A stretch of DNA of 40,792 nucleotides from Chloroflexota bacterium. Lineage in GTDB: Bacteria > Chloroflexota > Anaerolineae > Promineifilales > Promineifilaceae. The notes under the pieces were generated by a model. It searched no databases. It was not told the DNA's origin and saw only the letters and a program-made list of their open reading frames with translations. Below, piece by piece: positions 25,520 through 34,781 of the stretch. The stretch is taken from contig JAAEOP010000763.1 of the NCBI GenBank assembly GCA_024223125.1, positions 1 through 40,792 of the forward strand, written 5' to 3'. Made by a program: the position numbers and the translations under genes. Positions within the stretch are counted from its first letter, which is position 1. Each line of letters starts with the position of its first letter.

Positions 25520-26485
25520 TTAGGAAGCGGCCGTTCCATCCTCATCTTGCAAAAAACCCTTAATACGCAGTTGTGTTTTCAGCTCATCCAACGACTTCTC
25601 ACCAAAATTACGGATAGCTAACATCGTTTCTTCGCCACGTTCTAGCATATCCAACATCTCACCAACTTTGGTAATACCTGTTCGTTTTAATGAATTAAAG
25701 ACCCGCACACTCAAATCTAGCTGCTCGATGGGAGTATCGTAAATTTCATTGGGAATCGTTCCTTCTTCTTCTTCTTCTACTTCTTCCGGTAGGAACGTTT
25801 CCTCGCTAACGCCCGCAATGGGACGTAAAACCTGAATCATAACTTGGGCTGACTGAGCCAGCGCTTCTTCTGGTTTGATCGTGCCATCAGTCCAAATTTG
25901 CATCACAACACGATCATAGTCCGCTATTTGACCTACGCGCGTTTTTTCTACTTCATAACCCACCCGACGAATGGGGCTGTAAATAGCATCCACCGGCAGT
26001 TCGCCAATGGGCAGCCGCCCACGCTCTTCAGCAGGCGAGTAACCGCGCCCTGTTTCGGCCGTCATCTCAACCTCTAAAAAGGCATCATCAGAATCAACCG
26101 TAAACAGATAAAGATCAGGATTAACAATTTCAACTTCTGGCGACGTTTGCAAATCGGCCGCAGTCACAGTGCCGGCGCCATGCACTTCCAGGCGCAATCT
26201 GGCCATATCAGTTTCATGTAGTTTCAGACGCAGTTGCTTTATGTTCAAAATAAGCTGCATCATGTCCTCACGGACATATTTAATGGCCGAAAATTCATGG
26301 GGAACATCTGTTACCCGAATAGAACTAATGGCCGCGCCAGGCAATGAGGCCAATAAGACGCGGCGTAAAGAATTGCCAAGCGTCGTGCCGTAGCCCCGTT
26401 CCAGAGGCCCGATAATAAATCGGCCATAATCTTGCGACATGGCGGTACTTTCAATCTTGGGCAGAATAAGGTTGCTAATAGCCAA
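25520..26485 (-). CDS. rpoA: RNA polymerase alpha subunit
   Basis: 321 residues. The amino-terminal domain (GPLERGYGTTLGNSLRRVLLASLPG, then the dimerisation and beta-binding regions) assembles the polymerase core. The C-terminal domain (PIEQLDLSVRVFNSLKRTGI, TKVGEMLDM, RNFGEKSLDELKTQL) binds UP elements and activators. An acidic linker (EEVEEEEEG) joins them. The start is TTG seven bases after AGGAGGTG; the GTG within the ribosome binding site itself is unlikely, and the first ATG would delete the conserved LVLPKIE-like LILPKIE strand. Confidence 0.97.
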   Translation of the reverse strand: MAISNLILPKIESTAMSQDYGRFIIGPLERGYGTTLGNSLRRVLLASLPGAAISSIRVTDVPHEFSAIKYVREDMMQLILNIKQLRLKLHETDMARLRLEVHGAGTVTAADLQTSPEVEIVNPDLYLFTVDSDDAFLEVEMTAETGRGYSPAEERGRLPIGELPVDAIYSPIRRVGYEVEKTRVGQIADYDRVVMQIWTDGTIKPEEALAQSAQVMIQVLRPIAGVSEETFLPEEVEEEEEGTIPNEIYDTPIEQLDLSVRVFNSLKRTGITKVGEMLDMLERGEETMLAIRNFGEKSLDELKTQLRIKGFLQDEDGTAAS

Positions 26486-26527
26486 CGGAAACACCTCCTA
26501 AGTTTGGTTATAGGATGGTCAATAAAA

Positions 26528-27169
26528 TTATCGCCGGGAATAATATTCGACAACAAGCTGCTCGTTAACAGAGACATCAATGTCATCACGAGCAGGCAAG
26601 GCCACAATGGTAGCTGATAGATTATTCGTATCTAATCGCAGCCAACCAGGAACCTGACGGTCATCAATATCCTGACGCAATGCTCTAAAATAGGAACGGC
26701 CCATACTTTCGGGACGGATGGAAATCGTGTCGCCTGGGGAAACTCGTGCTGAAGACACATCGGTTTTACGGCCGTTAAGCATAATATGCCCATGATTAAC
26801 AACCTGACGGGCATGTGCCCGCGATTCCGCCAGACCCAAACGATAAACCACATTATCCATACGGCTTTCCAGCAAAACCAATAAATTGGTACCGGTCAAA
26901 CCTACCTGACGGGTGGCCTTCTTAAAATAACGGCTAAACTGCCGTTCATAGACCCCATAAATACGCCGCGCTTTTTGTTTTTCGCGCAGCTGCAACAAAT
27001 AGTCAGAAGCACGCCCGCGACGGAATTGACTGTCACGGCCGTGTTCCCCTGGTGGATACGAGCGTCGTTCATACGAACACTTAGGCGTTAAACAGCGCGA
27101 TCCCTTTAAGAACAGCTTCTCACCTTCACGGCGACAAAGCTTACATACTGGTCCAGTATATCTTGCCAA
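26528..27169 (-). CDS. rpsD: Ribosomal protein S4 (uS4)
   Basis: 213 residues. It nucleates assembly of the 30S body and helps decoding fidelity. Four cysteines near the N-terminus (CKLCRREGEKLFLKGSRCLTPKC) mark the zinc-type form. An S4 RNA-binding domain (SRMDNVVYRLGLAESRAHARQ, VNHGHIMLNGRK) follows. Start is TTG (LARYTGPVC) behind GGAGGTAGTAAG; an upstream ATG would need an unconserved nine-residue extension. In other bacteria S4 represses its own operon by binding the leader; I cannot see that here. Confidence 0.97.
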   Translation of the reverse strand: MARYTGPVCKLCRREGEKLFLKGSRCLTPKCSYERRSYPPGEHGRDSQFRRGRASDYLLQLREKQKARRIYGVYERQFSRYFKKATRQVGLTGTNLLVLLESRMDNVVYRLGLAESRAHARQVVNHGHIMLNGRKTDVSSARVSPGDTISIRPESMGRSYFRALRQDIDDRQVPGWLRLDTNNLSATIVALPARDDIDVSVNEQLVVEYYSRR

Positions 27170-27190
27170 CTTACTACCTCCATTCTCGAC

Positions 27191-27250
27191 TGTCATACCC
27201 GCCTTCGCGGGTATCCAGGTGTGTGGATTCCTGCCTGCGCAGGAATAACC
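27191..27250. repeat. Two-hairpin REP-like repeat between rpsK and rpsD
   Basis: TACCCGC...GCGGGTA and ATTCCTG...CAGGAAT hairpins are joined by CCAGGTGTGTGG. The inverse of this 60-bp unit forms the core of the element at 38064-38147, with about 80% identity. It sits in the leader between rpsK and rpsD. Confidence 0.8.
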
Positions 27251-27307
27251 TTTGGAGAGGTTTACAGGCGTGGCAACCCGTCTTCCCTCTCGGCTTTCAT
27301 TAATAAA

Positions 27308-27697
27308 TCAAACGCGACGCTTTTTCTTCGGCCGGCAGCCATTATGTGGTACCGGCGTAATATCGCGAATACTTTTAACTCTAATTCCTGAAGCTTGCAG
27401 GCTGCGAATCGCCTGTTCCCGTCCTGGGCCTGGCCCTTTAACAATGACATCCATTTCTTGCATGCCACTGTCTTTTGCGTCTCTGGCCGCGCTTTGGGCT
27501 GCCAGACGAGCCGCATAAGGGGTACTCTTACGCGATCCCTTAAAACCAGAACTACCAGCGCTGGCCCAGGAAACTGTATTCCCATTCAAATCAGTAATCG
27601 TCACAATCGTATTATTAAATGTCGCAAAAATATGAGCCTGACCTTGCGGCACCATCTTCTTTACTTTTTTGCGAGATTGTCCTCTTCTACGTCCCAT
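27308..27697 (-). CDS. rpsK: Ribosomal protein S11 (uS11)
   Basis: 129 residues. A platform protein of the small subunit that touches mRNA in the E site. [35 protein letters not shown] and [17 protein letters not shown] (in which the mobile PGPGRE loop is exact) identify it. The end RPKKKRRV is typical. Ten bases separate it from rpsM. Confidence 0.98.
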   Translation of the reverse strand: MGRRRGQSRKKVKKMVPQGQAHIFATFNNTIVTITDLNGNTVSWASAGSSGFKGSRKSTPYAARLAAQSAARDAKDSGMQEMDVIVKGPGPGREQAIRSLQASGIRVKSIRDITPVPHNGCRPKKKRRV

Positions 27698-27707
27698 AAG
27701 TCACCCT

Positions 27708-28091
27708 CTATTTACCGCCCTTACGGCGACCCCGACCCGCAACCGTTTTCTTTGGACCTTTGCGAGTACGAGCATTTGTTTTTGTGCGCTGACCATGTAC
27801 GGGTAAGTGACGACGATGACGCAGCCCACGGTAACACCCAATCTCTGTCAGCCGCTTAATATTCATATTCACTTCACGGCGTAAATCACCTTCAACATTG
27901 TATTCTTTGTCAATAATCTGACGTAACTTCATCACATCAGATTCAGACAAATCTTGAACACGAGCATCTGGATTGACGCCAGCTTTAGCCAAAATATTTC
28001 GGCTGCTTGTTTTGCCAATACCAAAAATATAGGTCAGACTAATCTCTACCCGCTTATTTCGGGGAATATCAACACCAGCAATACGAGCCAT
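27708..28091 (-). CDS. rpsM: Ribosomal protein S13 (uS13)
   Basis: 127 residues. It forms head-to-body bridges with the 50S subunit and its basic tail touches P-site t[40 protein letters not shown] and [27 protein letters not shown] are the signatures. GGAGGAAAC precedes the ATG. It directly follows rpmJ as in the classical alpha operon. Confidence 0.98.
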   Translation of the reverse strand: MARIAGVDIPRNKRVEISLTYIFGIGKTSSRNILAKAGVNPDARVQDLSESDVMKLRQIIDKEYNVEGDLRREVNMNIKRLTEIGCYRGLRHRRHLPVHGQRTKTNARTRKGPKKTVAGRGRRKGGK

Positions 28092-28162
28092 GTTTCCTCC
28101 GTAATGGGTAACCAGTATTTGTAATCTACATTGATTACTGTCTACCGCTTACACCTCTTCTT

Positions 28163-28276
28163 CTATCCCTGGCGCTGTTTGTGATTAGGATCAACACATA
28201 TCACACGCACAACACCCTTCCGTTTAATAATTTTGCATTTTGGGCAACGACGTTTTACAGACGCAGATACTTTCAT
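28163..28276 (-). CDS. rpmJ: Ribosomal protein L36 (bL36)
   Basis: 37 residues, the shortest ribosomal protein. It binds one zinc through three Cys and one His, of which [13 protein letters not shown] and [13 protein letters not shown] show all four. It starts MKVSASVK behind GGAGCAAAACG. This is the zinc-dependent version. It would normally follow infA, which is absent here. Confidence 0.97.
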   Translation of the reverse strand: MKVSASVKRRCPKCKIIKRKGVVRVICVDPNHKQRQG

Positions 28277-28428
28277 CGTTTTGCTCCTAATTTTTCACAG
28301 GCATACGCACAAGATTAAATGGCGGTTGCTTGCCTATAAAAAGCTTGTTATCAACTTATGTGAATGGAAAATATTGGATTGTCAATAGCGACCCAGTATT
28401 TTCCCATCTTTTTCTTTTTTGTCCAGTC
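28277..28428. other. Gap between adk and rpmJ without map and infA
   Basis: No frame resembling methionine aminopeptidase or initiation factor 1 is present in the 152 bp that separate adk from rpmJ. An inverted repeat (GGAAAATATTGG, 28366-28377, with CCAGTATTTTCC, 28393-28404) fills the middle. A TTGACA word lies on the minus strand near 28380, but no convincing -10 box follows, so an internal promoter is only possible. Confidence 0.7.
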
Positions 28429-29007
28429 CTATACCGTTTTCTCACGAATTATGCTTACCAGATCAGCTTGAACGCTTTCAATAGAGCGATCACCATCAAC
28501 TTCTACCAGAAGATTATTTTTTTCATAGTAATCAAGTAATGGCGCCGTCTCCTCTTGGTAAACACGCATCCGGGTACGAATTGTTTCTTCGTTGTCATCA
28601 GCCCGACCTTCAATTTCAGCCCGCTTCAACAGACGCGCTACCAACACATCAGTTTCAACATGGATATGGGGAACGGCCGTAATCTCAGAGTCAAATTCAG
28701 CCAATAACCCATTCAATGCTTCGGCTTGAGCCGGGGTGCGCGGGAAACCATCCAAAATGGCGCCTTTTTCACAATCCGGCTGTGAGAGACGATCCCGCAC
28801 CATAGCGACCGTCACTTCATCAGGAACTAATTCACCTTTGTCCATATAAGTTTGGGCCAGCTTGCCTAATTCAGTCTGGTTCTTTAAGTTGGCGCGGAAT
28901 AAATCTCCAGTCGCCACTTGCGGCCGACCCAATTCTTTTGCCAGAAGTTTGGCCTGTGTGCCTTTACCAGCGCCAGGCGCGCCTATTAACACAATATAAA
29001 GTGCCAT
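28429..29007 (-). CDS. adk: Adenylate kinase (short-lid form)
   Basis: 192 residues. It interconverts AMP, ATP and ADP in the cytoplasm. The P-loop GAPGAGKGTQAKLLA is residues 8-22; the AMP-binding GDLFRANL and GFPRTPAQAEAL are intact. The lid is short and lacks zinc cysteines (RAEIEGRADDNEETIRTRM). The start is the ATG just one base past the secY stop, with an AAGGA ribosome binding site inside secY, indicating coupled translation. Confidence 0.97.
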   Translation of the reverse strand: MALYIVLIGAPGAGKGTQAKLLAKELGRPQVATGDLFRANLKNQTELGKLAQTYMDKGELVPDEVTVAMVRDRLSQPDCEKGAILDGFPRTPAQAEALNGLLAEFDSEITAVPHIHVETDVLVARLLKRAEIEGRADDNEETIRTRMRVYQEETAPLLDYYEKNNLLVEVDGDRSIESVQADLVSIIREKTV

Positions 29008-29008
29008 T

Positions 29009-30373
29009 TTATAGGAATCCTTCATACTGACGCATGAGCAGTTGTGATTCGAGTTGGCGCATCGTATCAATAACGACGCCTACAACGATGATCATACCGG
29101 AGCCGCTAATGACCAATGTGCTGTTTTGTAACCCCTGAATGCCAATCACAAAGCCGATAAACTGCATAATTCCAGGGAGAGCAGCGATTGTGCCCAGGAA
29201 GATTGCCCCGGCAAAAGTAATACGGCGCACAACTGACATGACGTAAATTTCAGTGCGCTTGCCAGGACGAATACCGGGTATGAAACCACCCTGTCTTTGC
29301 AATGTTTGGGGAATGTTTTGCTGCCTGACCATAACATCTGTGTAAAAGTAAGTGAAACCAACAACAAGCAAGAAGAAAAGCAGCCAGTACAGGTAAAATC
29401 CAAGCTGACTGGGGTCTTGATTGGCAAAACCGGCCACACTCGTAGCCACCTGATCAACGAAACTACCACTGCCATCCACAAACAAACCGGCAATTAGTGG
29501 CGGGAAGATAACGATGGAGTTGGCAAAGATGATGGGAATCATACCGGCCGTGTTCACTTTGAGCGGAATATAACTGCTTTGACCCTGGTACACTTTGCGG
29601 CCGCGTACCCGACGGCCGTATTGCACCGGTATTCGTCTCTGTCCTTCTTGAATCACCACTACAACCAACAACGTCGCAATCGTTATAAGTAGAAAAGCCG
29701 TCATCGTAAAGACAGTTTGGGCAGTCGTACTCTCGGGCGCAAACAAGCGGGCCAAGCCAGGTAAAATGCCGGCCACAATACCGCTAAAGATAATCATCGA
29801 AATCCCTTGCCCAATACCGTCCTCCGTAATCAACTCGCCCAGCCAGATGGCAAACATCGTACCACCCAACATGGCAAACAACGTTGTCATAGTCGGTAAG
29901 ATGCTGCCAGCTTCCAAACCAAAGTTCGGCATAATGGTGGCTAACCCATCAACGCCGAGGCTGAAACCTACCAGACGAATTTGACCAACTGCCTGCAAGA
30001 ACGCCAACGGCACAGTCAGATAATAGGTGTACTTGTTTATTTTATTTCGACCAGATTCGCCTTCAGATGACAGCTCTTGTAACTGAGGAATAATGGGGGT
30101 CAATAACTGGACGATAATGGAAGCTGTGATGTACGGGTAAACCCCCATGGCCATGACAGAAAAGTTACGAACCGCCCCACCAGACAAAAGGTCGAGAAAA
30201 TTCACAACTTGATTGGCGCTTTGTTGGTTTGTAAATGCCAGCCACGCTTCCAGGTCTACGCCAGGCACCGGAATATTTGCCACTAGCCGATAGATAACCA
30301 ATAGAAAAACAGTAAACAATATCCGGCGGCGTAAATCAGGCAAAGCAAAAGCTGCGCGCATAGATTCAATCAT
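29009..30373 (-). CDS. secY: Protein translocase subunit SecY
   Basis: 454 residues and ten predicted membrane helices. The central pore of the Sec channel. Signature YRLVANIPVPGVD near the N-terminus, the plug region, LGVYPYITASIIVQLLTPI-like MGVYPYITASIIVQLL, VQYGRRVRGRKVYQG and an N-terminal basic segment are visible. A cytoplasmic tail ends in MRQYEGFL. Neighbours are rplO upstream and adk downstream, the classical end of the spc operon. Confidence 0.98.
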   Translation of the reverse strand: MIESMRAAFALPDLRRRILFTVFLLVIYRLVANIPVPGVDLEAWLAFTNQQSANQVVNFLDLLSGGAVRNFSVMAMGVYPYITASIIVQLLTPIIPQLQELSSEGESGRNKINKYTYYLTVPLAFLQAVGQIRLVGFSLGVDGLATIMPNFGLEAGSILPTMTTLFAMLGGTMFAIWLGELITEDGIGQGISMIIFSGIVAGILPGLARLFAPESTTAQTVFTMTAFLLITIATLLVVVVIQEGQRRIPVQYGRRVRGRKVYQGQSSYIPLKVNTAGMIPIIFANSIVIFPPLIAGLFVDGSGSFVDQVATSVAGFANQDPSQLGFYLYWLLFFLLVVGFTYFYTDVMVRQQNIPQTLQRQGGFIPGIRPGKRTEIYVMSVVRRITFAGAIFLGTIAALPGIMQFIGFVIGIQGLQNSTLVISGSGMIIVVGVVIDTMRQLESQLLMRQYEGFL

Positions 30374-30385
30374 TCTATTACCTCT

Positions 30386-30844
30386 TTACTTTTGGTATGG
30401 CAGCACTTCAATATTGCCGCCAGCAGCTTCAATCTTTTCTTTGGCCACCTTTGAAAAGCGATGTGCCTTAATCGTTAACGCTGCTTTGATTTCACCATCA
30501 CCCAATACGACAACTGGATCACTCTCTTTTTTAATGAGACCGACGGCCGCCATCACTGCCGGAGTAACGTCAATATCACCAAAATCAAATTCTGCTAGAC
30601 GAACCAGGTTAACTGGTTTGTAATAGATTTTGCGGATATTGGTGAAACCGCGTTTATACGGTAAACGGCGAGCTAAAGGCAGCTGACCGCCTTCAAAGTA
30701 AATCCCTTTGCCCCCACCGCTGCGTGCATTTTGGCCTTTGGTACCCCGACCGGCAGTTTTACCTTGCCCGGCCGCAATACCACGACCTACTCGCTTGCGC
30801 TTCGATTTTGAACCTGAATCTGGGCGCAGATCGTGTAATTTCAT
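30386..30844 (-). CDS. rplO: Ribosomal protein L15 (uL15)
   Basis: 152 residues. A late large-subunit assembly protein. [43 protein letters not shown] and the C-terminal [16 protein letters not shown] are characteristic. Its ATG overlaps the rpmD stop by four bases (ATGA). Twelve bases separate its end from secY. Confidence 0.98.
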   Translation of the reverse strand: MKLHDLRPDSGSKSKRKRVGRGIAAGQGKTAGRGTKGQNARSGGGKGIYFEGGQLPLARRLPYKRGFTNIRKIYYKPVNLVRLAEFDFGDIDVTPAVMAAVGLIKKESDPVVVLGDGEIKAALTIKAHRFSKVAKEKIEAAGGNIEVLPYQK

Positions 30845-31029
30845 GATTCTACCTCTTCTACTGTTACTAGATGGCTGACCGTATTGATCATGCCTCGAAT
30901 GACGGCCGTATCTTCATGCACAACCGTCTGATTCAACTTCTTAAAACCCAGGGCGCGGATTGTCCCTTTTTGGTTCTGTTTACGTCCGATGGCGCTGTTA
31001 GCATATGTAATGCGTAATTTTTTACTCAT
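30841..31029 (-). CDS. rpmD: Ribosomal protein L30 (uL30)
   Basis: 62 residues, standard bacterial length. [21 protein letters not shown] and [21 protein letters not shown], then [14 protein letters not shown] identify it. The ATG shares one base with the rpsE stop (TGATG), so it is translated by coupling. Upstream in-frame codons add no conserved sequence. Confidence 0.97.
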   Translation of the reverse strand: MSKKLRITYANSAIGRKQNQKGTIRALGFKKLNQTVVHEDTAVIRGMINTVSHLVTVEEVES

Positions 31030-31547
31030 CAGCTTCGACTCCAAAACGGCATCACCTGTTCTATCTCTTTACCGCGATCAGAAGCTATCTGCTTGACCTG
31101 TTTCATGCGCCGCAAACCATCCATTGTCGCCAGCAGTACATTCAATGTATTGTCGCTACCCAGCGATTTGGAAAGAATATCCTTATAACCGGCCGCCTCA
31201 AGCACTGCGCGCACGCCTCCGCCGGCAATAACGCCAGTACCGGGAGAAGCTGGTTTTAATAGCACACGGGCCGAGCTGTGCCGGCCCACAATCTCATGGG
31301 GAATCGTGCTGCCCACCATAGAAACCGGTTCCATTGATTTACGGGCCGCTTCCAATGCTTTGCGGATAGCGTCTGGCACAGACCGGGCTTTGCCAATACC
31401 TACAGCCACACCCCCTTTATTGTCACCTACTACGACAGTGACGCGGAATGAGAAACGGCGACCGCCTTTTACAACTTTGGCGACACGCTTAATATCAATA
31501 ATGCGCTCGTCATATTCTTGTTCAAATTTTTTTCGTCTTTGGCCCAT
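31029..31547 (-). CDS. rpsE: Ribosomal protein S5 (uS5)
   Basis: 172 residues. A fidelity protein at the mRNA entrance of the 30S subunit. The double-stranded RNA-binding-like domain ([39 protein letters not shown]) is followed by [22 protein letters not shown] and [19 protein letters not shown]. Eleven bases follow rplR. Confidence 0.98.
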   Translation of the reverse strand: MGQRRKKFEQEYDERIIDIKRVAKVVKGGRRFSFRVTVVVGDNKGGVAVGIGKARSVPDAIRKALEAARKSMEPVSMVGSTIPHEIVGRHSSARVLLKPASPGTGVIAGGGVRAVLEAAGYKDILSKSLGSDNTLNVLLATMDGLRRMKQVKQIASDRGKEIEQVMPFWSRS

Positions 31548-31558
31548 CGTCGTCTCCT

Positions 31559-31921
31559 TTAGAATTCCAGGCCGCCTTCGCGTGCCCCATCAGCCAATGC
31601 TTTGACACGGCCGTGATACAAATAACCGCCACGATCAAACACAACCTGATCAATACCAGCCGCCTGAGCGCGTTCCGCTACTGCTTTGCCCACCAAGCCC
31701 GCCTGTTCCTTCTTTGTTTTGCCATTCATATCTACCCGCAACGCTTTATCCACAGTAGAAGCCGACACCATTGTTTGTCCGGCCTCATCATCAATAAGCT
31801 GGGCATAAATATGGTCCAAACTACGGAACACATTCAGGCGCGGCCGTACGGCCGTGCCTGAAATACGCGCCCGAATCCGACGATGACGACGCTTCCGTGC
31901 CTTACGTGATTTTACAGCCAT
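31559..31921 (-). CDS. rplR: Ribosomal protein L18 (uL18)
   Basis: 120 residues. It binds 5S rRNA in the central protuberance with L5. [25 protein letters not shown], then STVDK and a C-terminal [27 protein letters not shown] are diagnostic. The N-terminal [19 protein letters not shown] is the basic rRNA tail. Twelve bases separate it from rplF. Confidence 0.98.
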   Translation of the reverse strand: MAVKSRKARKRRHRRIRARISGTAVRPRLNVFRSLDHIYAQLIDDEAGQTMVSASTVDKALRVDMNGKTKKEQAGLVGKAVAERAQAAGIDQVVFDRGGYLYHGRVKALADGAREGGLEF

Positions 31922-31933
31922 CGTAATACCCCT

Positions 31934-32476
31934 TTATACTTTACCAGCCTTACCAGCTTTACGGCGAATATATTCACCCTCGTAACGTATCCCCTTGCCC
32001 TTGTAAGGTTCCGGCGGACGCTGTTTACGAATAACGGCTGATAATTGGCCGATTACTTGTTTATCAATTCCAGAAACAGTGATTTTCTTTCCCCGATTCT
32101 CAACCTCAAACGAGACGTCTGCCGGGGGATCAAATGTAACCGGGTGCGAATAACCTACATTCAAAACTAGGTTCTTCCCATTCATCTCCGCTCGATACCC
32201 GACGCCTTCAATCAACAGCACCTTGCTAAACCCTTCGCTAACGCCTACAGCCATATTATTCAGCAGAGCGCGGGTTAAACCGTGCAAAGAACGATGGTCA
32301 CGAGAATCAGTCGGCCGTTTCACCGTCAATACCCCATCTTCTAATTCGATGAGCATATCCGGATGAAACGATTGCGACAATTGGCCTTTTGGCCCTTTCA
32401 TTGAAAGGGTAGACCCTTTCTGTTCAACACTTACCCCTTTTGGCAGGGTAATGGGTTGCTTTCCAATTCGAGACAT
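31934..32476 (-). CDS. rplF: Ribosomal protein L6 (uL6)
   Basis: 180 residues with the two related domains of L6, near the GTPase-associated centre. MSRIGKQPITLPKGVSVEQKG starts it, GVGYRAEMNGKNLVLNVGYSHPV is the domain joint, and PPEPYKGKGIRYEGEYIRRKAGKAGK ends it. GGAGG stands seven bases before the chosen ATG; an in-frame extension upstream overlaps rpsH and is not conserved. Confidence 0.98.
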   Translation of the reverse strand: MSRIGKQPITLPKGVSVEQKGSTLSMKGPKGQLSQSFHPDMLIELEDGVLTVKRPTDSRDHRSLHGLTRALLNNMAVGVSEGFSKVLLIEGVGYRAEMNGKNLVLNVGYSHPVTFDPPADVSFEVENRGKKITVSGIDKQVIGQLSAVIRKQRPPEPYKGKGIRYEGEYIRRKAGKAGKV

Positions 32477-32489
32477 TTCAAACCTCCAG

Positions 32490-32897
32490 TTACCAGACTT
32501 TACAGATGACCTCGCCGCCAACACCTTGACGACGCGCCTGCTGCCCGGTCATGATACCTTTCGAGGTAGTCAGGACGGCCATACCCATACCACTTAAAAC
32601 CCAGGGGATTTCGCCTTTTCCTACATAAACACGACGTCCTGGTTTGCTCACCCGCTCCAATCCTGTTATGACTGAACGGCGATCCCGACGGCCGCCTACA
32701 TATTTCAGTTTTACATGCAGCACAGGAAATGGCTTTTCGGTCAAAACCTGAAACTCCTCAATATAGCCTTCTGACTTCAAAACGTCAGCAATAGACTCTT
32801 TTACTTTAGAATGGGGCATAGAAACAGTTGCATGCTCACGCATCAAACTATTACGTATGCGAGTTAACATATCAGCAATCGGATCACTCATAGACAT
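32490..32897 (-). CDS. rpsH: Ribosomal protein S8 (uS8)
   Basis: 135 residues. A primary binder of the central domain of 16S rRNA; in some bacteria it represses the spc operon. [46 protein letters not shown] and the end STSKGIMT-like [26 protein letters not shown] are standard. GGAGGTGCCCT precedes the first ATG. Confidence 0.98.
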   Translation of the reverse strand: MSMSDPIADMLTRIRNSLMREHATVSMPHSKVKESIADVLKSEGYIEEFQVLTEKPFPVLHVKLKYVGGRRDRRSVITGLERVSKPGRRVYVGKGEIPWVLSGMGMAVLTTSKGIMTGQQARRQGVGGEVICKVW

Positions 32898-32907
32898 AGG
32901 GCACCTC

Positions 32908-33090
32908 CTACCAACTCGCCTTCACAACACCAGGGATATTACCCTTAAGCGCTTCTTCACGAAAACAAATGCGGCACAGTCCAAAACGGCGGATATACCC
33001 CCGTGGACGCCCACATAATTTACAACGATTCCGTACCCGGACCCGATATTTGCGCTTGCTTTCACGCGCAACAATAGATTTCTTGGCCAT
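32908..33090 (-). CDS. rpsN: Ribosomal protein S14, zinc-binding type (uS14)
   Basis: 60 residues, the short zinc form. [26 protein letters not shown] supplies the CxxC-CxxC zinc ribbon, and the end GVVKASW is universal. It helps assemble the 30S head. The non-zinc paralogue is not in the window. An in-frame shift of the same DNA, read in another frame, is a shadow only. Confidence 0.98.
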   Translation of the reverse strand: MAKKSIVARESKRKYRVRVRNRCKLCGRPRGYIRRFGLCRICFREEALKGNIPGVVKASW

Positions 33091-33163
33091 CTTTTCTCTC
33101 CTGTCCGCAGTATAAACAAACCTATTCTGGTTATTTACTTACGGACAATATGGGTGACATTAT

Positions 33164-33718
33164 TTACTGTTCCAATTCCTGACGGAAAGGCATCCCCAAC
33201 ATCCCTAATAATTGGCGTCCTTCTTCATCCGTCTTTGCTGTTGTCACAATCGTTACTTCCATCCCCCGAATCTTATCAATTTGATCGTAATCAATTTCCG
33301 GGAAGATGAGCTGCTCTCGTAAACCTAAGGTGTAGTTTCCACGGCCGTCAAAAGAATCCGGTGACACACCTTGAAAATCACGGGTACGCGGCAGAGCCAC
33401 ATGAATCAGCCGGGTCAAAAAAGACCACATCCGTTCTCCGCGCAGCGTCACCTTCATACCAATCGCCCGACCCTCTCGCAGTTTGAAGCTGGCAATAGAC
33501 TTCTTAGCCTTCGTTACCACTGGTTTCTGTCCGGTAATGGCCGTAATATCATTCAAAGCAAACTCAATGGCCTTGGCATTATCCAATGCCTCACCCAAAC
33601 CCACGTTTACCACAACCTTTGTAAGCCGCGGCGCCTGCATGACACTTTTATATTCAAAAGTGTCTATTAGCGACGGTACCACGTCATTCTGATACTGTTC
33701 TTTTAATGGTGCAAACAT
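33164..33718 (-). CDS. rplE: Ribosomal protein L5 (uL5)
   Basis: 184 residues. It binds 5S rRNA and touches the P-site t[73 protein letters not shown] and the end [17 protein letters not shown] are all diagnostic. CGGAGGATAAC precedes the ATG. 94 bases separate it from rplX. Confidence 0.98.
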   Translation of the reverse strand: MFAPLKEQYQNDVVPSLIDTFEYKSVMQAPRLTKVVVNVGLGEALDNAKAIEFALNDITAITGQKPVVTKAKKSIASFKLREGRAIGMKVTLRGERMWSFLTRLIHVALPRTRDFQGVSPDSFDGRGNYTLGLREQLIFPEIDYDQIDKIRGMEVTIVTTAKTDEEGRQLLGMLGMPFRQELEQ

Positions 33719-33812
33719 GTTATCCTCCGAGTTGAGTGGCAGGCAACCATACAATTCTAATAGTCCAAACTGTATTGTGGGCTTCCTGGCTCACCTTCGG
33801 TTAAATCCTAAA

Positions 33813-34136
33813 TCAATCAATATCATTGCCGCTTTTCTTAGAGTAGCGAATACGACGGCCGTCTTCATCCCGACGAATACCAATACGAGTTGGCTCATCC
33901 GTATGAGGGCAAACCAACATCACGTTAGAAACATCAACCGGCGCTTCAAACTCAATAATGCCGCCGGGTGCCTGTGCCCGACCGCCTGTCTGCTGCGGCC
34001 GTTGGTGCTTCTTCACCAAATTCACCCCAGCCACAACCACACGGTCCTTATGCGGGATAACCCGCTGCACAGCGCCCCGCACACCCTTATAGTTACCGGC
34101 AATAACTTCTACCTCATCATCAACTTTAATACGCAT
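33813..34136 (-). CDS. rplX: Ribosomal protein L24 (uL24)
   Basis: 107 residues with a KOW motif (DEVEVIAGNYKGVRGAVQRVI). It starts 50S assembly and sits at the exit tunnel. VVVAGVNLVKKHQRP and EAPVDVSNVMLVCPHTDEPTRIG are typical. The GGAGGTGC ribosome binding site lies in the last codons of rplN, two bases apart, so the two are coupled. Confidence 0.97.
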   Translation of the reverse strand: MRIKVDDEVEVIAGNYKGVRGAVQRVIPHKDRVVVAGVNLVKKHQRPQQTGGRAQAPGGIIEFEAPVDVSNVMLVCPHTDEPTRIGIRRDEDGRRIRYSKKSGNDID

Positions 34137-34138
34137 GA

Positions 34139-34510
34139 TTAAAGCACCTCCGGCGCCAACGACAGAATACGAATGTAGCCGGACTGACGCAGCTCACGAG
34201 CCACTGGACCAAAAATACGAGTCCCTACCGGATTCTTACTCTCTTCATCCACAATAACGGCCGCATTGTCGTCAAAGCGAATATAACTGCCATCATCGCG
34301 CTTATATTCTTTATTTGTACGCACCACAACAGCCCGCACAATCGTTCCTTTTTTCACGGCCGAATTAGGCACAGCTTTCTTTACCGTCGCTGTCACCAGA
34401 TCGCCTACACTTCCATAACGCCGTGCCGAGCCACCCATCACCTGAATAACCAGGATTTCGCGCGCGCCAGAATTATCGGCTACCTTCAATCGGCTTTCCT
34501 TTTGAATCAT
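34139..34510 (-). CDS. rplN: Ribosomal protein L14 (uL14)
   Basis: 123 residues. It lies at the subunit interface and is the docking site of the silencing factor Rsf[40 protein letters not shown] and [23 protein letters not shown] identify it. AAGGAAGGTAGGCC precedes the ATG. Confidence 0.98.
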   Translation of the reverse strand: MIQKESRLKVADNSGAREILVIQVMGGSARRYGSVGDLVTATVKKAVPNSAVKKGTIVRAVVVRTNKEYKRDDGSYIRFDDNAAVIVDEESKNPVGTRIFGPVARELRQSGYIRILSLAPEVL

Positions 34511-34522
34511 GGCCTACCTTCC

Positions 34523-34774
34523 TTAACGTGCCCGCTCCAAAATGGAGACGACCGACCAACGCTTATGACGACTAATCGGCTGGGATTCTATAATTTGAAC
34601 CCGATCACCTTCATGACAATCATTATTCTCATCATGAGCCTTATACTTTTTTACCAGACGCATCACCTTGCCATAGACAGGATGGCGCTTTGTTGTTGTT
34701 ACCGCAACCACCACAGTTTTATCCATTTTGTCGCTGGTAACGACGCCTTGCAGACGTTTACGTTGTTCTCTCAT
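34523..34774 (-). CDS. rpsQ: Ribosomal protein S17 (uS17)
   Basis: 83 residues with an OB fold. An early 30S binder. RKRLQGVVTSDKMDKTVVVAVT is its first strand, HPVYGKVMRLVKKYKAHDENN is the loop, and EGDRVQIIESQPISRHKRWSV is the conserved end. Seven bases separate it from rpmC. Confidence 0.98.
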   Translation of the reverse strand: MREQRKRLQGVVTSDKMDKTVVVAVTTTKRHPVYGKVMRLVKKYKAHDENNDCHEGDRVQIIESQPISRHKRWSVVSILERAR

Positions 34775-34781
34775 CTTTCAC

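Noticed and set aside
28366..28404. Hairpin in the adk-rpmJ gap as a terminator
   Set aside because: On the minus strand no U-tract follows the stem; the U-rich stretch lies on the other side, useful only for plus-strand transcription, of which there is none here.
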